Part shown: piece by piece, positions 28,301-37,082 of the stretch | How positions within the stretch are numbered: position 1 is the first letter of the stretch | Layout of the letters: each line of letters opens with the position of its first letter | Origin: CBDFGN01 sp965247065 | GTDB taxonomy: Bacteria; Bacteroidota; Bacteroidia; Cytophagales; Cyclobacteriaceae | NCBI GenBank assembly: GCA_965247065.1 | Contig: CBDFGN010000005.1 | Location: 617,664-681,663, forward strand | Length of the DNA: 64,000 nucleotides | Reading direction: 5' to 3' | Notes under the pieces: generated by a model | The model's input: the letters and a program-made list of their open reading frames with translations, nothing else | Told to the model about the DNA's origin: nothing | The model's database searches: none | Made by a program: the position numbers and the translations under genes

Positions 28301-28479
28301 GCGTTTGGTAACGCTTCATCGACATACCGGGTAAGTCCGTTTGATTGGACCTTTAGCTTTAGAGTGTCCATTTGAAAAACGCGGCTCGGTATGGACCGGC
28401 TGGTTTTTCCCAAAGAGGTAAATGAAACTGGCAAATAAGAACATAGGAAGCCCGTTAATATTATTAAGGCAGGACGCAA
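25306..28479 (-). CDS. TPR-CHAT domain protein (caspase-like protease family)
   Basis: The 1057-residue protein has an N-terminal signal or anchor, then ~10 tetratricopeptide repeats (for example ASYFALGNVSRFGDDDYQKAEDYFFQALRIW, YNTLGVTYQSKGDLDLANESFKKSLEI-like units) to about residue 480. A helical linker and a C-terminal CHAT domain follow, with the catalytic dyad His ~864 (LHLAIHGEGG) and Cys ~911 (VILSACETGMGKYYSGEG). A transmembrane helix (VLLIVLALALLSGYLILK) follows the protease. CHAT proteins are caspase/separase relatives that cut partner proteins after a signal on the TPRs. Here it is apparently envelope-anchored and alone, without CRISPR or gasdermin genes beside it; the target is unknown. 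Confidence 0.88.
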   Translation of the reverse strand: MRPALIILTGFLCSYLPVSFTSLGKTSRSIPSRVFQMDTLKLKVQSNGLTRYVDEALPNAYGLSAYNNLAESLREFEKAAEDYEKKADWLGYVAALNEVVRIRYETREFASGFEVVDRLLVRGPEKLGPDHILIGDLYFHYGELLYSSEDMAGALTVHHKALKIRLARTGEFSLEVAASYFALGNVSRFGDDDYQKAEDYFFQALRIWDKLLPPYSHVLAECYYSLAATQRLKGDFDRGIAFASQAVQIYERSPPADIHKLTNIYIAIANNYLHKNEYDAAIEYSNRAITLTSSTLGPEDDMLGYYHNTLGVTYQSKGDLDLANESFKKSLEINLKEPELNAGRIADNLINIGLGLDELKQWDSARSYYRKSLEIREGFYGKFHPRTIEAMLFLGEHFVLRNYYDSALSIYHQSLVQSIPEFSSSGAYDIPPKELINDNAQLSRIFKAKGDLLKKMYLLDPEKIDILKISLENYLHAQYTISLNRRSYETEGSKLFLAKEQKGIFENSLDCVYWLFNKSGDRHYRHLAFEFMEKSKSMLLLESLNNAEAFNLAGIPDSIRQMETDLKERMGELQFELGREKKLEIVSKPRIRELEEGIFRTSRKQDLLKELLQSSYPNYFEIKYNLDTIGFSGMQELLMERETTLVEFFWGDSAIYGLSIAGEQFAFTRIRSDRDYLGDVHQFLAEVSTIPSDLETDPARVEEFTQIGYRLYQKLLKPLISTDVPIKRLLVVGDGLLARIPFEALVSEEGKSYEDWFQLPYLLLEFPTSYSYSANLYFKNSTTGTRNWSNGLLAFSYSDQSAANVKTGSLEILRGMGYDELPGAAKELKAIASLMDGEFYWGEDATETNFKINAPGYGILHLAIHGEGGQDAFSETKLVFRNNQDTANDGSLHPHELYNMPLNARLVILSACETGMGKYYSGEGMFSMARAFAYSGNPSLISTFWKINDNTTYKLISTLCQNLIAGESVDRSLQTAKIVYLNNSIGAAAHPSNWAAFVAFGNTAPLDKQTSRSYVLLIVLALALLSGYLILKRNRKVIWRICLGQWCEIGRSSSLSN

Positions 28480-28565
28480 AGCTGGCAGTTTCGTATTAAA
28501 GATCGTGAAAGGGGGATTGAATTCAAAATCAATGCACCATCCTGCTCAGGGCGAAAATGGCTCGA

Positions 28566-29042
28566 TCAGGAGTTGAAAAGACCCGGCTCATTCTCCGTAT
28601 TCTCGAAGCCCAAGTCGGCCTTAAGGTTGTTGGTTGAAGCTGCTTCTACCGCCAGCTCGTCGGCGCGCTCGTTTTCAGCATGTCCGGCATGGCCTTTTAT
28701 CCAGTGGAATTTTATTCGATGGCGACCAAAAATCTTTAGAAATCGATTCCAAAGGTCAGGATTTTTCTTCCCCTTAAAGTTCTTTTTTTCCCAATTCCAA
28801 ACCCAACCTTTTTCCACTGCATTAACCAAGTACTGGGAATCAGTATAAACTTGAACGTCGTGGCCTGGTTTCTTAATGGCTTCTAACGCTATGATCACAG
28901 CAAGCAGTTCCATTCTATTGTTTGTGGTTTTTCGAAATCCATCGGAAATTTCCTTTCGGTGCTTACCTGAAATCAAAATAGCTCCATATCCGCCGGGCCC
29001 CGGGTTGCCTTTTGACGCCCCATCTGTGTAAATTTTTATCAC
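28566..29042 (-). CDS. rnhA: ribonuclease HI
   Basis: The 158-residue enzyme degrades RNA in RNA:DNA hybrids. Active-site residues D7 (YTDGASKGNPGPGG), E45 (NNRMELLAVI), D68 (VYTDSQYLV) and D128 (ERADELA) are all present, together with the basic-handle segment KGWVWNWEKKNFKGKKNPDLW. Its start overlaps the marC stop by 4 bp. Confidence 0.96.
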   Translation of the reverse strand: MIKIYTDGASKGNPGPGGYGAILISGKHRKEISDGFRKTTNNRMELLAVIIALEAIKKPGHDVQVYTDSQYLVNAVEKGWVWNWEKKNFKGKKNPDLWNRFLKIFGRHRIKFHWIKGHAGHAENERADELAVEAASTNNLKADLGFENTENEPGLFNS

Positions 29043-29620
29043 CCTCGCAAAATGTGCAGATTTGACTTGATCAACTTGATGGCGATGGCAAGTAAGATTA
29101 TGCCAAAAACCTTTCTCAAAATACTAAATCCGGCCGGTCCAATTCGACGTTGCAGCCATCCGGATGTCTTGAGGACCAGATAGATTAGCGCTAAGTTCAG
29201 GATAATCCCAATGAGAATATTGATCGTTTCGAACTCGGCTTTCAGGGCAATAATGGTTGTCATCGTTCCTGCCCCGGCTAGAAGCGGAAATGCCAAGGGA
29301 ACCATGCTCGTCGATGCAGTTGCACCCTGGTCGGGCTTGAATATCGAACGACCTAATACCATTTCGAGTCCCAGCAGAAATAGAATAATCCCACCGGCTA
29401 TTGCAAATGATCCAATATCGACGCCGAAGAGTTTCAGGATTGGCTCTCCGACGAATAGGAAAAGGATCATAATACCCCCAGCGGCAAGTGTGGCCTTCTC
29501 GGACTCGATTTTACCCGCCTTCTGCCTTAAATCAATTATGATAGGAATGTCGCCCAGAATATCAATTACTGAGAACAGGATTAGGAATACCGAGAAGATC
29601 TCGAGGAATCTAAGCTCCAT
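29039..29620 (-). CDS. MarC-family integral membrane protein
   Basis: The 193-residue protein has six hydrophobic helices and MarC/UPF0056 features: SVIDILGDIPIIIDLRQKAG, a Gly-rich helix pair GSFAIAGGIILFLLGLEMVLG, VPLAFPLLAGAGTMTTII and a C-terminal RVFG-like ILRKVFGIILLAIAIKLI. Transport function of the family is unproven. It overlaps rnhA by 4 bp. The upstream reading frame is open for some distance before the ATG and appears to be the remnant of the preceding gene. Confidence 0.88.
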   Translation of the reverse strand: MELRFLEIFSVFLILFSVIDILGDIPIIIDLRQKAGKIESEKATLAAGGIMILFLFVGEPILKLFGVDIGSFAIAGGIILFLLGLEMVLGRSIFKPDQGATASTSMVPLAFPLLAGAGTMTTIIALKAEFETINILIGIILNLALIYLVLKTSGWLQRRIGPAGFSILRKVFGIILLAIAIKLIKSNLHILRG

Positions 29621-29622
29621 AA

Positions 29623-29991
29623 TCAGTTGTGACTGCCAATCAGCCTTTTGGACGTTGCTCGTTTTGGAGATATTAACATCCAGGACCGGATCGCCAATTG
29701 GCGGACTGACTGTAGGTAACCTATACTTCGAATAGTGAGGCTTCTGTTGGTAACCCTCGTGTCCAAGACTGGTGTGATGCTCGCGTGGGTCCGTACGATT
29801 ACCTCTTGGGCAGGGCCTTGTGTCAACATTACGTTTCCGGCCGGCTTAACAGAAACTTCAGTAAAATCAGCCACCTCACCGAGCCCGTCCACAATCTGAC
29901 CTTGACCGATTGTACAATTGTTGTGGTCGTCGCTGCAGGCGCTCAAAAACAACAATACAAGTAGGATTAAAAGAATGCTATTCTGTGTCAT
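29623..29991 (-). pseudogene. head-GIN (DUF2807) lipoprotein, truncated or frameshifted
   Basis: The 122-residue frame starts with a lipoprotein signal (LLLILLVLLFLSACSDD-like) and a DUF2807 start: DFTEVSVKPAGNVMLTQGPAQEVIVRTHASITPVLDTRVTNRSLTIRS. After this point the frame loses protein-like character. An adjacent frame instead reads TVSPPIGDPVLDVNISKTSNV and runs without stop to marC. The family is normally ~220 residues or more, so this is a shortened, probably frameshifted copy. Confidence 0.55.
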
Positions 29992-30058
29992 TCAAAAAAA
30001 CATCTCATGGTGAGCAAAGATACCATTGATAGTGCATTAGGTATTTGATCAATCATAG

Positions 30059-31114
30059 TTATTCAAACTCACTTATCAGGAAGTCCTGGAGTTTGGCAAT
30101 CTCCAGATCCTTTAATGCTGGAAAATTTGCAATCCTGAAGGTGGTTGACTGCAGGCTCCCATATCCCTGGCCCAAGAGGAAGCCGGCTTCATTGGCCTTT
30201 CGATGGGCGGCTGATACATCTTCCTTCGTCGCTTTCACCGCAAGGACCGTGTGAGACCGCACCCCGCTATTCTTAACCAGCGGATCGAACGTTTTGTGCT
30301 TCTGGATCAATTTGACCCAGCTTGACATTCTTTGTTCGATCATCCTGGCAACAGCACTTATCTTCCGCCGGCTTTTCATCAATTCGTGAAGCAGATAGAT
30401 GCCAAGAACATTGGGCGTGTAGGTAGTTTGGTTTTTTTTGGCGTTAAGGAGAATAAACTTTAAGCTATTGTAGTGTCGGTTCTCATCTTGATCCTGGATT
30501 CGCTCAATTGATCGTGGAGAACAGATCATTACGGCCATTCCAGCCGGCAGCCCAAAGCATTTTTGAACGGAAGCGTACCAAACATCTCCCGCTTCGATCG
30601 GCAGTCTAATGCCCGCCATGGAGGAAGTAGCGTCGACGGCAATCAGGCTATTGGGAAATGAGCTACGGAGTTCGAGCAGGGTAGGATACGGAATTTGAGT
30701 TCCATTGGATGTTTCATTTTGCGTCAAGCAGATAACCTCCGGATTTCCATGCAGCAGACCGAAATCAGGTTCCATTTCCAGGCCAAATTCCAAGGAACGT
30801 GCACCTGGGCATATCTTTTGTGTATAGTCAAACCACTTTCGACCAAAGGCTCCATTAAAGAAGTGGTAACTCTCCTTCAACAATAAGGATTGGGCGATTA
30901 TCTCCCAGCACTCCGTAGCGGAGGAAGTAAAAAAGACCCAATAATCGGGAGGTATATTCAGCCTTTTCTTGATATTCCTGACCGTTTCCTGGTACAATTC
31001 CTGAAATTCGGGGCTTCGGTGATTTATAGACAAAACGCCTCGCTGGTAGGCCTTCCGGGTCCAAAGTGGAACTCCTGGATCCACCTTGGAGGGTCCGGGA
31101 TAGAATGAGATCAT
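30059..31114 (-). CDS. class V aminotransferase, phosphoserine-aminotransferase-like
   Basis: The 351-residue PLP enzyme has FYPGPSKVDPGV at the start, VFFTSSATECWEII, DATSSMAGIRLP and the PLP lysine in WYASVQKCFGLPAG. This combination is that of Bacteroidota SerC-like proteins, which would convert 3-phosphohydroxypyruvate to phosphoserine, but serine-pyruvate or other class V activities are possible. It follows aroQ directly (the aroQ stop and this ATG are adjacent), so the two form an operon. Confidence 0.82.
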   Translation of the reverse strand: MISFYPGPSKVDPGVPLWTRKAYQRGVLSINHRSPEFQELYQETVRNIKKRLNIPPDYWVFFTSSATECWEIIAQSLLLKESYHFFNGAFGRKWFDYTQKICPGARSLEFGLEMEPDFGLLHGNPEVICLTQNETSNGTQIPYPTLLELRSSFPNSLIAVDATSSMAGIRLPIEAGDVWYASVQKCFGLPAGMAVMICSPRSIERIQDQDENRHYNSLKFILLNAKKNQTTYTPNVLGIYLLHELMKSRRKISAVARMIEQRMSSWVKLIQKHKTFDPLVKNSGVRSHTVLAVKATKEDVSAAHRKANEAGFLLGQGYGSLQSTTFRIANFPALKDLEIAKLQDFLISEFE

Positions 31115-31537
31115 TTATTCCTTGCTTAGGAAATAGTTGAGCGCCAAGATGTAACCGCTCAGTCCAAGCCCGGTAATCACTCCAACGGCATTTTTTCCGG
31201 TAAGGCTGGTGTGGCGAAATTCTTCCCGAGCGTATATATTGGAAATGTGCACTTCTAGCACCGGAGTCTGAATGGCGGCAATTGCATCAGCAATAGCCAC
31301 CGATGTGTGGGTAAAGCCGGCACTATTCAATATGATTCCATCAAATGAAAATCCAACCTCATGTAGCTTGTCAATAATCTCTCCCTCAATATTTGACTGA
31401 AAATATTCCAAATCAATATCCGAAAACATTTTCTTCAAATCGGAAAAGAAACTATCGAAATCCTGATTGCCGTAAATGTCGGTTTCCCGCTTTCCCAGTA
31501 GATTGAGGTTGGGGCCATTGACAATGATAACTTTCAT
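31115..31537 (-). CDS. aroQ: type II 3-dehydroquinate dehydratase
   Basis: The 140-residue shikimate-pathway enzyme has the N-terminal motif VNGPNLNLLGKRE with the catalytic-arginine loop, YG motif, LNSAGFTHTSVAI and EVHISNIYAREEFR. It dehydrates 3-dehydroquinate and normally forms dodecamers. It is transcribed divergently from xerD with a 25-bp gap. Confidence 0.96.
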   Translation of the reverse strand: MKVIIVNGPNLNLLGKRETDIYGNQDFDSFFSDLKKMFSDIDLEYFQSNIEGEIIDKLHEVGFSFDGIILNSAGFTHTSVAIADAIAAIQTPVLEVHISNIYAREEFRHTSLTGKNAVGVITGLGLSGYILALNYFLSKE

Positions 31538-31547
31538 TTATTCCGGC

Positions 31548-31555
31548 TAAATTTG
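31548..31555 (+). promoter_or_regulatory. candidate -7 box for xerD
   Basis: TAAATTTG is an exact TAnnTTTG match just 7 bp before the xerD ATG, implying an almost leaderless transcript. A good -33 box at ~20 bp upstream was not seen. Confidence 0.35.
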
Positions 31556-31562
31556 TATTTGA

Positions 31563-32462
31563 ATGGCCTGGGACATTTATATCAAGCAATTTGAAAATTA
31601 CCTTAAACTGGAATGTTCACTTGCTCCTAATTCGGTTCAGGCCTATGTCCGTGATATTATAAAGCTAAGACAGTTTGGAGAAATCTCCAATCAGGAGATT
31701 TCTCCAACCGATATTAGCCCGACTCATCTACAGGATTTCCTCGCATACGTTAACGAATTGGGACTAACAGCTCATTCCCAGAGCCGAATGATATCAGGGA
31801 TAAAATCATTCTACAAATATCTCATGTACGCAGATATCATTGGCAAGGATCCTACTGCATTATTGGAAGGTCCTAAACTGGGCAGAAAATTGCCGGATGT
31901 CCTCGATTTTCATGAAATTGAAAATATACTCCAGGCCATAGATTTGTCTAATCCTCTTGGCGCTCGGAACCGGGCTATGATCGAAACACTTTACAGCAGT
32001 GGACTTCGGGTCTCTGAACTTACTGACCTGCGCCTGAGCAACGTTTACTTCGATATTTCCTTTCTGCGCATTATTGGGAAGGGCAGCAAAGAGCGGTTAG
32101 TTCCAATTGGTAGAGACGCTCTTAAGTATTTAAACATTTATGTCAAAGAAATTCGCTGCCATATCGACATAAAGCCAGGATTCGGGAACTACGTTTTTTT
32201 GAATCGCAACGGATCCAAACTGACCCGGGTAATGGTGTTCACAATTATCAAAAACCTGGTTAAGTTGGTTGGCCTGAATAAGAAGGTAAGTCCCCACACT
32301 TTCCGTCATTCGTTTGCGACTCATTTGATCGAGGGCGGAGCTGATTTAAGGGCAGTTCAGGAAATGCTGGGACATGAGTCTATCACCACAACCGAGATAT
32401 ATACCCACTTGGATCGGGATTATCTGAAGCAAGTTATCCAGGAATACCATCCGCGCAGCTAA
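31563..32462 (+). CDS. xerD: tyrosine recombinase XerD-like
   Basis: The 299-residue protein has a SAM-like N-terminal core-binding domain and a catalytic domain with R149 (GLRVSELTDLR), K174, H245 and R248 (HTFRHSFATHL), H271 (LGHESITT) and nucleophile Y280 (EIYTHL). Length and closeness to ftsK fit chromosome-dimer resolution at dif. It lies among housekeeping genes 15 kb from the prophage, so it is not taken as the phage integrase. The 175 bp after it (32463-32637) contains no gene I can support. Confidence 0.93.
   Translation: MAWDIYIKQFENYLKLECSLAPNSVQAYVRDIIKLRQFGEISNQEISPTDISPTHLQDFLAYVNELGLTAHSQSRMISGIKSFYKYLMYADIIGKDPTALLEGPKLGRKLPDVLDFHEIENILQAIDLSNPLGARNRAMIETLYSSGLRVSELTDLRLSNVYFDISFLRIIGKGSKERLVPIGRDALKYLNIYVKEIRCHIDIKPGFGNYVFLNRNGSKLTRVMVFTIIKNLVKLVGLNKKVSPHTFRHSFATHLIEGGADLRAVQEMLGHESITTTEIYTHLDRDYLKQVIQEYHPRS
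31677..31705 (+). repeat. perfect inverted repeat inside xerD
   Basis: GGAGAAATCTCC and GGAGATTTCTCC (31677-31688 and 31694-31705) form a perfect 12-bp inverted repeat with a 5-nt loop inside the N-terminal coding part of xerD. It encodes part of the EISNQEISPT segment. It may be a chance product of repetitive codons or an mRNA hairpin. Confidence 0.7.
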
Positions 32463-32637
32463 CCAAATTTAGTTGCTAATTGCTAGTTGCGAGCTGGAGA
32501 TGTACTAATGGTCCATTGGTACCTACTTCTTGGTACTCTTTTGGCCGGGTTCAATGGGGAGCGCTGCTGTTCACCCTATTGACCTATTCTGGCTTCTGGA
32601 AATGGAATAAGCTCTATCTTTACTCAAAATCTCGTAC

Positions 32638-33687
32638 TTGTACCAGAGCATCGTAAGGCCCATCTTATTTTTATTCGACCCAGAGGTCATTCATAATTTC
32701 ACTCTTGCGATTCTTAAGATCATTCACCGGATACCCGGCATTTCTTCTCTAATTAGATCTGTTTATTGTTTTCAAGACCAGCGGCTTCACCGGAAAGTCT
32801 TTGGACTTGATTTTATCAATCCGGTTGGTTTAGCAGCCGGATTCGACAAGGACGCCCTCCTGGTGGACCCCCTATCAGGTTTCGGGTTTGGCTTTATAGA
32901 AATTGGCACCGTGACTCCGATAGCCCAACCGGGAAATCCCAAACCCCGGCTTTTCCGTCTTGCCCAGGACCATTCGTTAATCAATCGCTTGGGATTCAAC
33001 AATCGGGGAGTAGTTTCAGCCGCCGAGTTGCTAAGAAAAAGGAAATCAAAAGTATTGATTGGGGGTAATATCGGTAAGAACACGCAAACTCCCAACGATC
33101 TGGCCAAGTCAGATTTTGGCTTGTGCTTTGAGGAACTTTACGATGTGGTAGACTATTTTGTGGTTAACGTAAGTTCGCCCAACACTCCTGGGTTGCGGCA
33201 ACTACAGGACAAGGGCCCGTTGAAGGATCTGTTGACCGACCTTGTGAAAAGAAAAGAAGACAGGCCGATCGATAAACCAATCTTACTAAAAATCGCCCCT
33301 GATTTGTCCGAAGCCCAGCTCGATGATATTATCGAAATCGTCCTGGAATTGGGAATTGACGGCCTGATCGCGACTAATACGACTCTTAAGAGGGAGGATT
33401 TGTCCACTCCCAAAGAGAATTTGGATCGAATTGGGGTTGGGGGATTGAGTGGCAGGGCAATGGGTCGTAGATCCACCGAAGTCATCCGTTACATTGCACG
33501 ACGCACACAGGGAAATATTCCTATAGTCGGTGTGGGCGGAATTTTCAACCCGGAAGATGCGATTGAAAAACTCGAATCGGGTGCGAGCCTGGTGCAGATC
33601 TACACTGGATTCATATATAATGGGCCGGCCATTGTTAAGAGAATAAATAAGGAAATAATCAAAAGGGATAGCCCGATCCCATCGTAG
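32638..33687 (+). CDS. pyrD: dihydroorotate dehydrogenase (quinone), class 2
   Basis: The 349-residue protein begins at a TTG with the membrane-associated helix RPILFLFDPEVIHNFTLAIL of class 2 enzymes. It has NPVGLAAGFDKDA, the catalytic-serine loop VVNVSSPNTPGLRQLQ, KIAPDLSE and the FMN-phosphate site VGVGGIFNPEDAIEKLESGASLVQIYTGF. It oxidises dihydroorotate and passes electrons to quinone in pyrimidine synthesis. pyrF lies 3.4 kb downstream on the same strand. Confidence 0.95.
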   Translation: MYQSIVRPILFLFDPEVIHNFTLAILKIIHRIPGISSLIRSVYCFQDQRLHRKVFGLDFINPVGLAAGFDKDALLVDPLSGFGFGFIEIGTVTPIAQPGNPKPRLFRLAQDHSLINRLGFNNRGVVSAAELLRKRKSKVLIGGNIGKNTQTPNDLAKSDFGLCFEELYDVVDYFVVNVSSPNTPGLRQLQDKGPLKDLLTDLVKRKEDRPIDKPILLKIAPDLSEAQLDDIIEIVLELGIDGLIATNTTLKREDLSTPKENLDRIGVGGLSGRAMGRRSTEVIRYIARRTQGNIPIVGVGGIFNPEDAIEKLESGASLVQIYTGFIYNGPAIVKRINKEIIKRDSPIPS

Positions 33688-33768
33688 TGCTTTGTTATGA
33701 TCTACTATCTATGATCTTTTCCAACGGATATTACTTAATTGATTAATTTCGTGCATTGACCATAACGC

Positions 33769-36222
33769 ATGGCTCAGAATACTTTCAAGACCATTTCGCC
33801 GAAATCCAAGAGAAAGAGTTCAAATAAGACTGGCAGGGCTTTCTGGAAGGACCGCCGGTTCCATTTGGCCATTGGCTCTTTCTTGGTCCTAAGCTCCCTT
33901 TTCCTGGTTACCTCATTTGTCTCTTACATATTTACCGGGAAGGCCGACCAGAGTGTTGTCGAGGCGATTGGCCAATCCGACCTTAAAGCCTCAGGCTTAG
34001 AGACTGAGAATTGGCTGGGGTTGTTTGGTGCTACCGTAGCTCATTATTTTATTTTTCGCTGGTTTGGGATTGCTGCTTTCTTAATGCCACCGCTTTTTTT
34101 TGTCTTAGGTTATAAAATCGTATTCAAGGTCGAGATCATTCCTTTTCTTAGAATTTTCGCCTTTTCCTTCTTCTTTGTATTCTGGACAGGGATTTTGCTG
34201 GGCTACCTGATAGTACAAGCCAACGAACTTACCGAATGGGGATTTTTAAGTGGCGGAATCGGTTATGAATTAGCATCTTTGATTGATAGTTTATTCGGCA
34301 CCGGGACCTTTTTGGTTCTGCTTTTCACTCTGTTTGTTTTCATCGTCTATTTCTTTGACATCACCACCTTGTTAGGATTGAATTCCTGGTTTAGCTTTAG
34401 TGGCAAAAAGGATCATGTTGAGGAGCTGCCGCCTGAGAGGAATCCGCCTCCTTCCTTTTTAGAGAATGACATGGAAACAGAATCAGGGTTTGAGACACCG
34501 GTGGAGGAAACCGGACCAATGGACTTGGATCCCGGAACTCGTGAGTCTAAGGCCAAGTTGGATGATTTGGAACTTAACGTTGCGACTGAATTGGCCGAGG
34601 AACATGCGGAGGTTGTAGTGGATCAGCCCGGATTTAGTGTGGAAGACAGTCATAAAGAAAAGACTTCCACCGATTTGGAGAATTATGACCCCACCCTGGA
34701 TTTAGGAACTTATCAATTCCCGACCCTAAACCTGCTGAAAGATTACGGAGGTGGCAAGGTTCAGGTGACGAAGGAGGAGTTGGAACAAAACAAAGACAAG
34801 ATCCTTGAAACCCTCATCAATTTCAAGATCGGTATTGCATCAATAAAAGCCACCATAGGCCCAACAGTGACCCTTTACGAGATCGTTCCTGACGCTGGGA
34901 TCAAGATCTCTAAGATCAAGAATTTGGAAAATGACATCGCCTTGAACCTGGCGGCGCTAGGTATCCGTATTATTGCCCCGATCCCGGGCAAAGGCACTAT
35001 CGGAATTGAAGTACCCAACAAAAACCGGGAAATGGTATCAATGAAATCGGTCCTGGCCACTGAGAAATTTACCAAGAGCGACAAGGAATTGCCGATTATA
35101 ATGGGCAAGACCATTTCGAACGAGGTGTTCATGGCTGACCTTACAAAGATGCCCCATCTATTGATAGCCGGTGCGACCGGGCAGGGGAAATCGGTTTGCT
35201 TGAATGTGCTAATTACCTCTCTACTTTACAAACGGCATCCTTCGCAATTGAAGTTCATATTGGTAGATCCTAAAAAGGTGGAATTGACCCTATTTAACAA
35301 GATCGAGCGTCATTTCTTGGCGAAGCTACCCGATTCTGAGGAAGCGATAATAAATGACACGAAGAAAGTAGTTTATACCTTGAATTCCATGTGCCTCGAA
35401 ATGGAAGCCCGGTACGAACTGCTTAAAAAGGGCGGTTGCCGCAATCTGAAAGAGTACAATCAAAAGTTTGTTAAGCGACTGTTAAATCCCGAGAATGGCC
35501 ATAAATTCCTACCCTATATAGTGCTAGTTATTGATGAACTGGCTGACCTGATGATGACCGCTGGAAAAGAGGTTGAAGCCCCCATCGCTCGTTTGGCCCA
35601 GCTGGCACGTGCGATCGGGCTGCACTTGATTGTGGCGACTCAAAGACCTTCGGTGAACGTAATTACCGGGCTGATCAAAGCTAATTTTCCAGCCCGTCTT
35701 TCCTTCAGGGTTACTCAAAAAGTAGATTCCAGGACCATCCTAGATGCTGGAGGTGCCGATCAGCTGGTTGGCATGGGTGACATGTTGTTGTCGATGGGGT
35801 CTGAAATGATAAGGCTTCAGTGTCCTTTCATTGACACACCCGAAGTGGAGGATATTTGCGAATTTATCGGTTCGCAACGAGGTTATGAGTCGGCTTATCT
35901 GCTTCCTGAATTCGTTGGGGATGAGGGGGGTGATGGAAGCGCCGATGTGGATTTGGGTGATCGTGATGCCTTATTTGATGAAGCCGCCCGTCTTATAGTG
36001 ACTCATCAGCAGGGAAGCACATCACTAATCCAGCGTAAGATGAAACTTGGATATAACCGGGCGGGCCGTTTAATTGATCAATTAGAAGCCGCTGGCATCG
36101 TGGGTCCCTTCGAGGGCAGCAAAGCCCGGGAAGTTTTAGTTTCGGATGAGTACAGTTTGGAACAATTATTGAATCGTTTAGATGACACTACGATTAAATC
36201 TAACTTAATTAGCGGAAAATGA
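33769..36222 (+). CDS. ftsK: DNA translocase FtsK
   Basis: The 817-residue protein has four N-terminal membrane helices (to about residue 200) and a variable acidic linker (~210-320). The FtsK motor follows, with Walker A GATGQGKSVCLN at ~468 and Walker B IVLVIDELADLMM at ~585. The C-terminal winged-helix gamma domain (SLIQRKMKLGYNRAGRLIDQLEAAGIVGPF) reads KOPS-type sequences and activates XerD. Length is that of Bacteroidota FtsK. The start of the next gene (lolA) overlaps its stop by 4 bp. Confidence 0.96.
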   Translation: MAQNTFKTISPKSKRKSSNKTGRAFWKDRRFHLAIGSFLVLSSLFLVTSFVSYIFTGKADQSVVEAIGQSDLKASGLETENWLGLFGATVAHYFIFRWFGIAAFLMPPLFFVLGYKIVFKVEIIPFLRIFAFSFFFVFWTGILLGYLIVQANELTEWGFLSGGIGYELASLIDSLFGTGTFLVLLFTLFVFIVYFFDITTLLGLNSWFSFSGKKDHVEELPPERNPPPSFLENDMETESGFETPVEETGPMDLDPGTRESKAKLDDLELNVATELAEEHAEVVVDQPGFSVEDSHKEKTSTDLENYDPTLDLGTYQFPTLNLLKDYGGGKVQVTKEELEQNKDKILETLINFKIGIASIKATIGPTVTLYEIVPDAGIKISKIKNLENDIALNLAALGIRIIAPIPGKGTIGIEVPNKNREMVSMKSVLATEKFTKSDKELPIIMGKTISNEVFMADLTKMPHLLIAGATGQGKSVCLNVLITSLLYKRHPSQLKFILVDPKKVELTLFNKIERHFLAKLPDSEEAIINDTKKVVYTLNSMCLEMEARYELLKKGGCRNLKEYNQKFVKRLLNPENGHKFLPYIVLVIDELADLMMTAGKEVEAPIARLAQLARAIGLHLIVATQRPSVNVITGLIKANFPARLSFRVTQKVDSRTILDAGGADQLVGMGDMLLSMGSEMIRLQCPFIDTPEVEDICEFIGSQRGYESAYLLPEFVGDEGGDGSADVDLGDRDALFDEAARLIVTHQQGSTSLIQRKMKLGYNRAGRLIDQLEAAGIVGPFEGSKAREVLVSDEYSLEQLLNRLDDTTIKSNLISGK

Positions 36223-36866
36223 AAGCATTTCCCACTTATGCCGTACTGTTTTTGGTACTGAATTCCTTTCAGTCCTGGAGCCAGTACGATGCCAAGGCCA
36301 GGAAAATACTGGATGGAATGAGCATCAAGTACAAGTCGATCTCTTCCTTCAAAGCCGGCCTGTCCCATACTTTGGTGAACGAAACGGAGCAGTTGAGCGA
36401 GGAATTTAAAGGAGAAATTATTGTTATGGGCGACAAGTACAAACTGATCCTTTCTGGCCAGGAGATCATTAACAATGGCACTACCATCTGGACCTATCTG
36501 GACGAAGTGAACGAGGTTAACATCACAGACTACGATCCAGAAGAGGACGAGATCACTCCGTCCGGGATCTATGACCTGTATAAAAATGGTTACAAGTACC
36601 TTTGGTTAGAAGAGGCAACTTACTCTGGAGCCAGGTACGATGTTGTGGATCTGGTTCCCGAGAACAAAGAGAGCCAATTTTTTAAGATCCGTATGGAGAT
36701 CAACCAGACGGACCACACTCTAAAGGGCTGGAAAATGTATGATAAGACCGGCAACATTTACGGATATGAAATAAGCAATTTCCAAACAGACCTGAATGTG
36801 AACGATGCCTTTTTCGTCTTTGATGTAAGCGCGCACCAGGACGTAGAGGTTATTGATTTTCGATGA
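36219..36866 (+). CDS. lolA: outer-membrane lipoprotein carrier, LolA-like
   Basis: The 215-residue periplasmic protein has a signal peptide (MKAFPTYAVLFLVLNSFQSWS). The LolA fold is recognisable in ILDGMSIKYKSISSFKAGLSHTL, FKGEIIVMGDKYKLILSGQEIINNGTTIWTYLDEVNEVNITDYD and the strand repeats up to NDAFFVFD. It ferries lipoproteins from LolCDE to the outer membrane. It is translationally coupled to ftsK, an arrangement common in Bacteroidota. The next 216 bp holds only a weak promoter-like pair (TTTG at 36982, TATCTTCG at 37002). Confidence 0.85.
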   Translation: MKAFPTYAVLFLVLNSFQSWSQYDAKARKILDGMSIKYKSISSFKAGLSHTLVNETEQLSEEFKGEIIVMGDKYKLILSGQEIINNGTTIWTYLDEVNEVNITDYDPEEDEITPSGIYDLYKNGYKYLWLEEATYSGARYDVVDLVPENKESQFFKIRMEINQTDHTLKGWKMYDKTGNIYGYEISNFQTDLNVNDAFFVFDVSAHQDVEVIDFR

Positions 36867-37082
36867 TAATAACCACAGTCGGGATTCCGGCAGGGAATCA
36901 TCCGAGCATTTTCTCACCTTTCTTCTCCTTATCTCCCGTTAGCTGGCTTCAAAGAATTATGAATTCCTGCTTAGGGTGCCCTTTGGAAACCCCTACCATG
37001 CTATCTTCGCAGTATCACTTACAAAACTAACTCTAAAGTAACCTTGGGAACTTTTTAATTGTTTACGACCCGGGCATTCAAA

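Noticed and set aside
25306..28479. TPR-CHAT considered as part of a type III-E CRISPR (Craspase) system
   Set aside because: No gRAMP-like effector, CRISPR array or cas genes nearby, and the protein has a membrane anchor.
31563..32462. XerD considered as the prophage integrase
   Set aside because: It is 15 kb from the prophage, between aroQ and pyrD near ftsK, and full-length for a housekeeping XerD.
32463..32637. Hydrophobic short frames between xerD and pyrD
   Set aside because: Too short and without a consistent start; at most a remnant.
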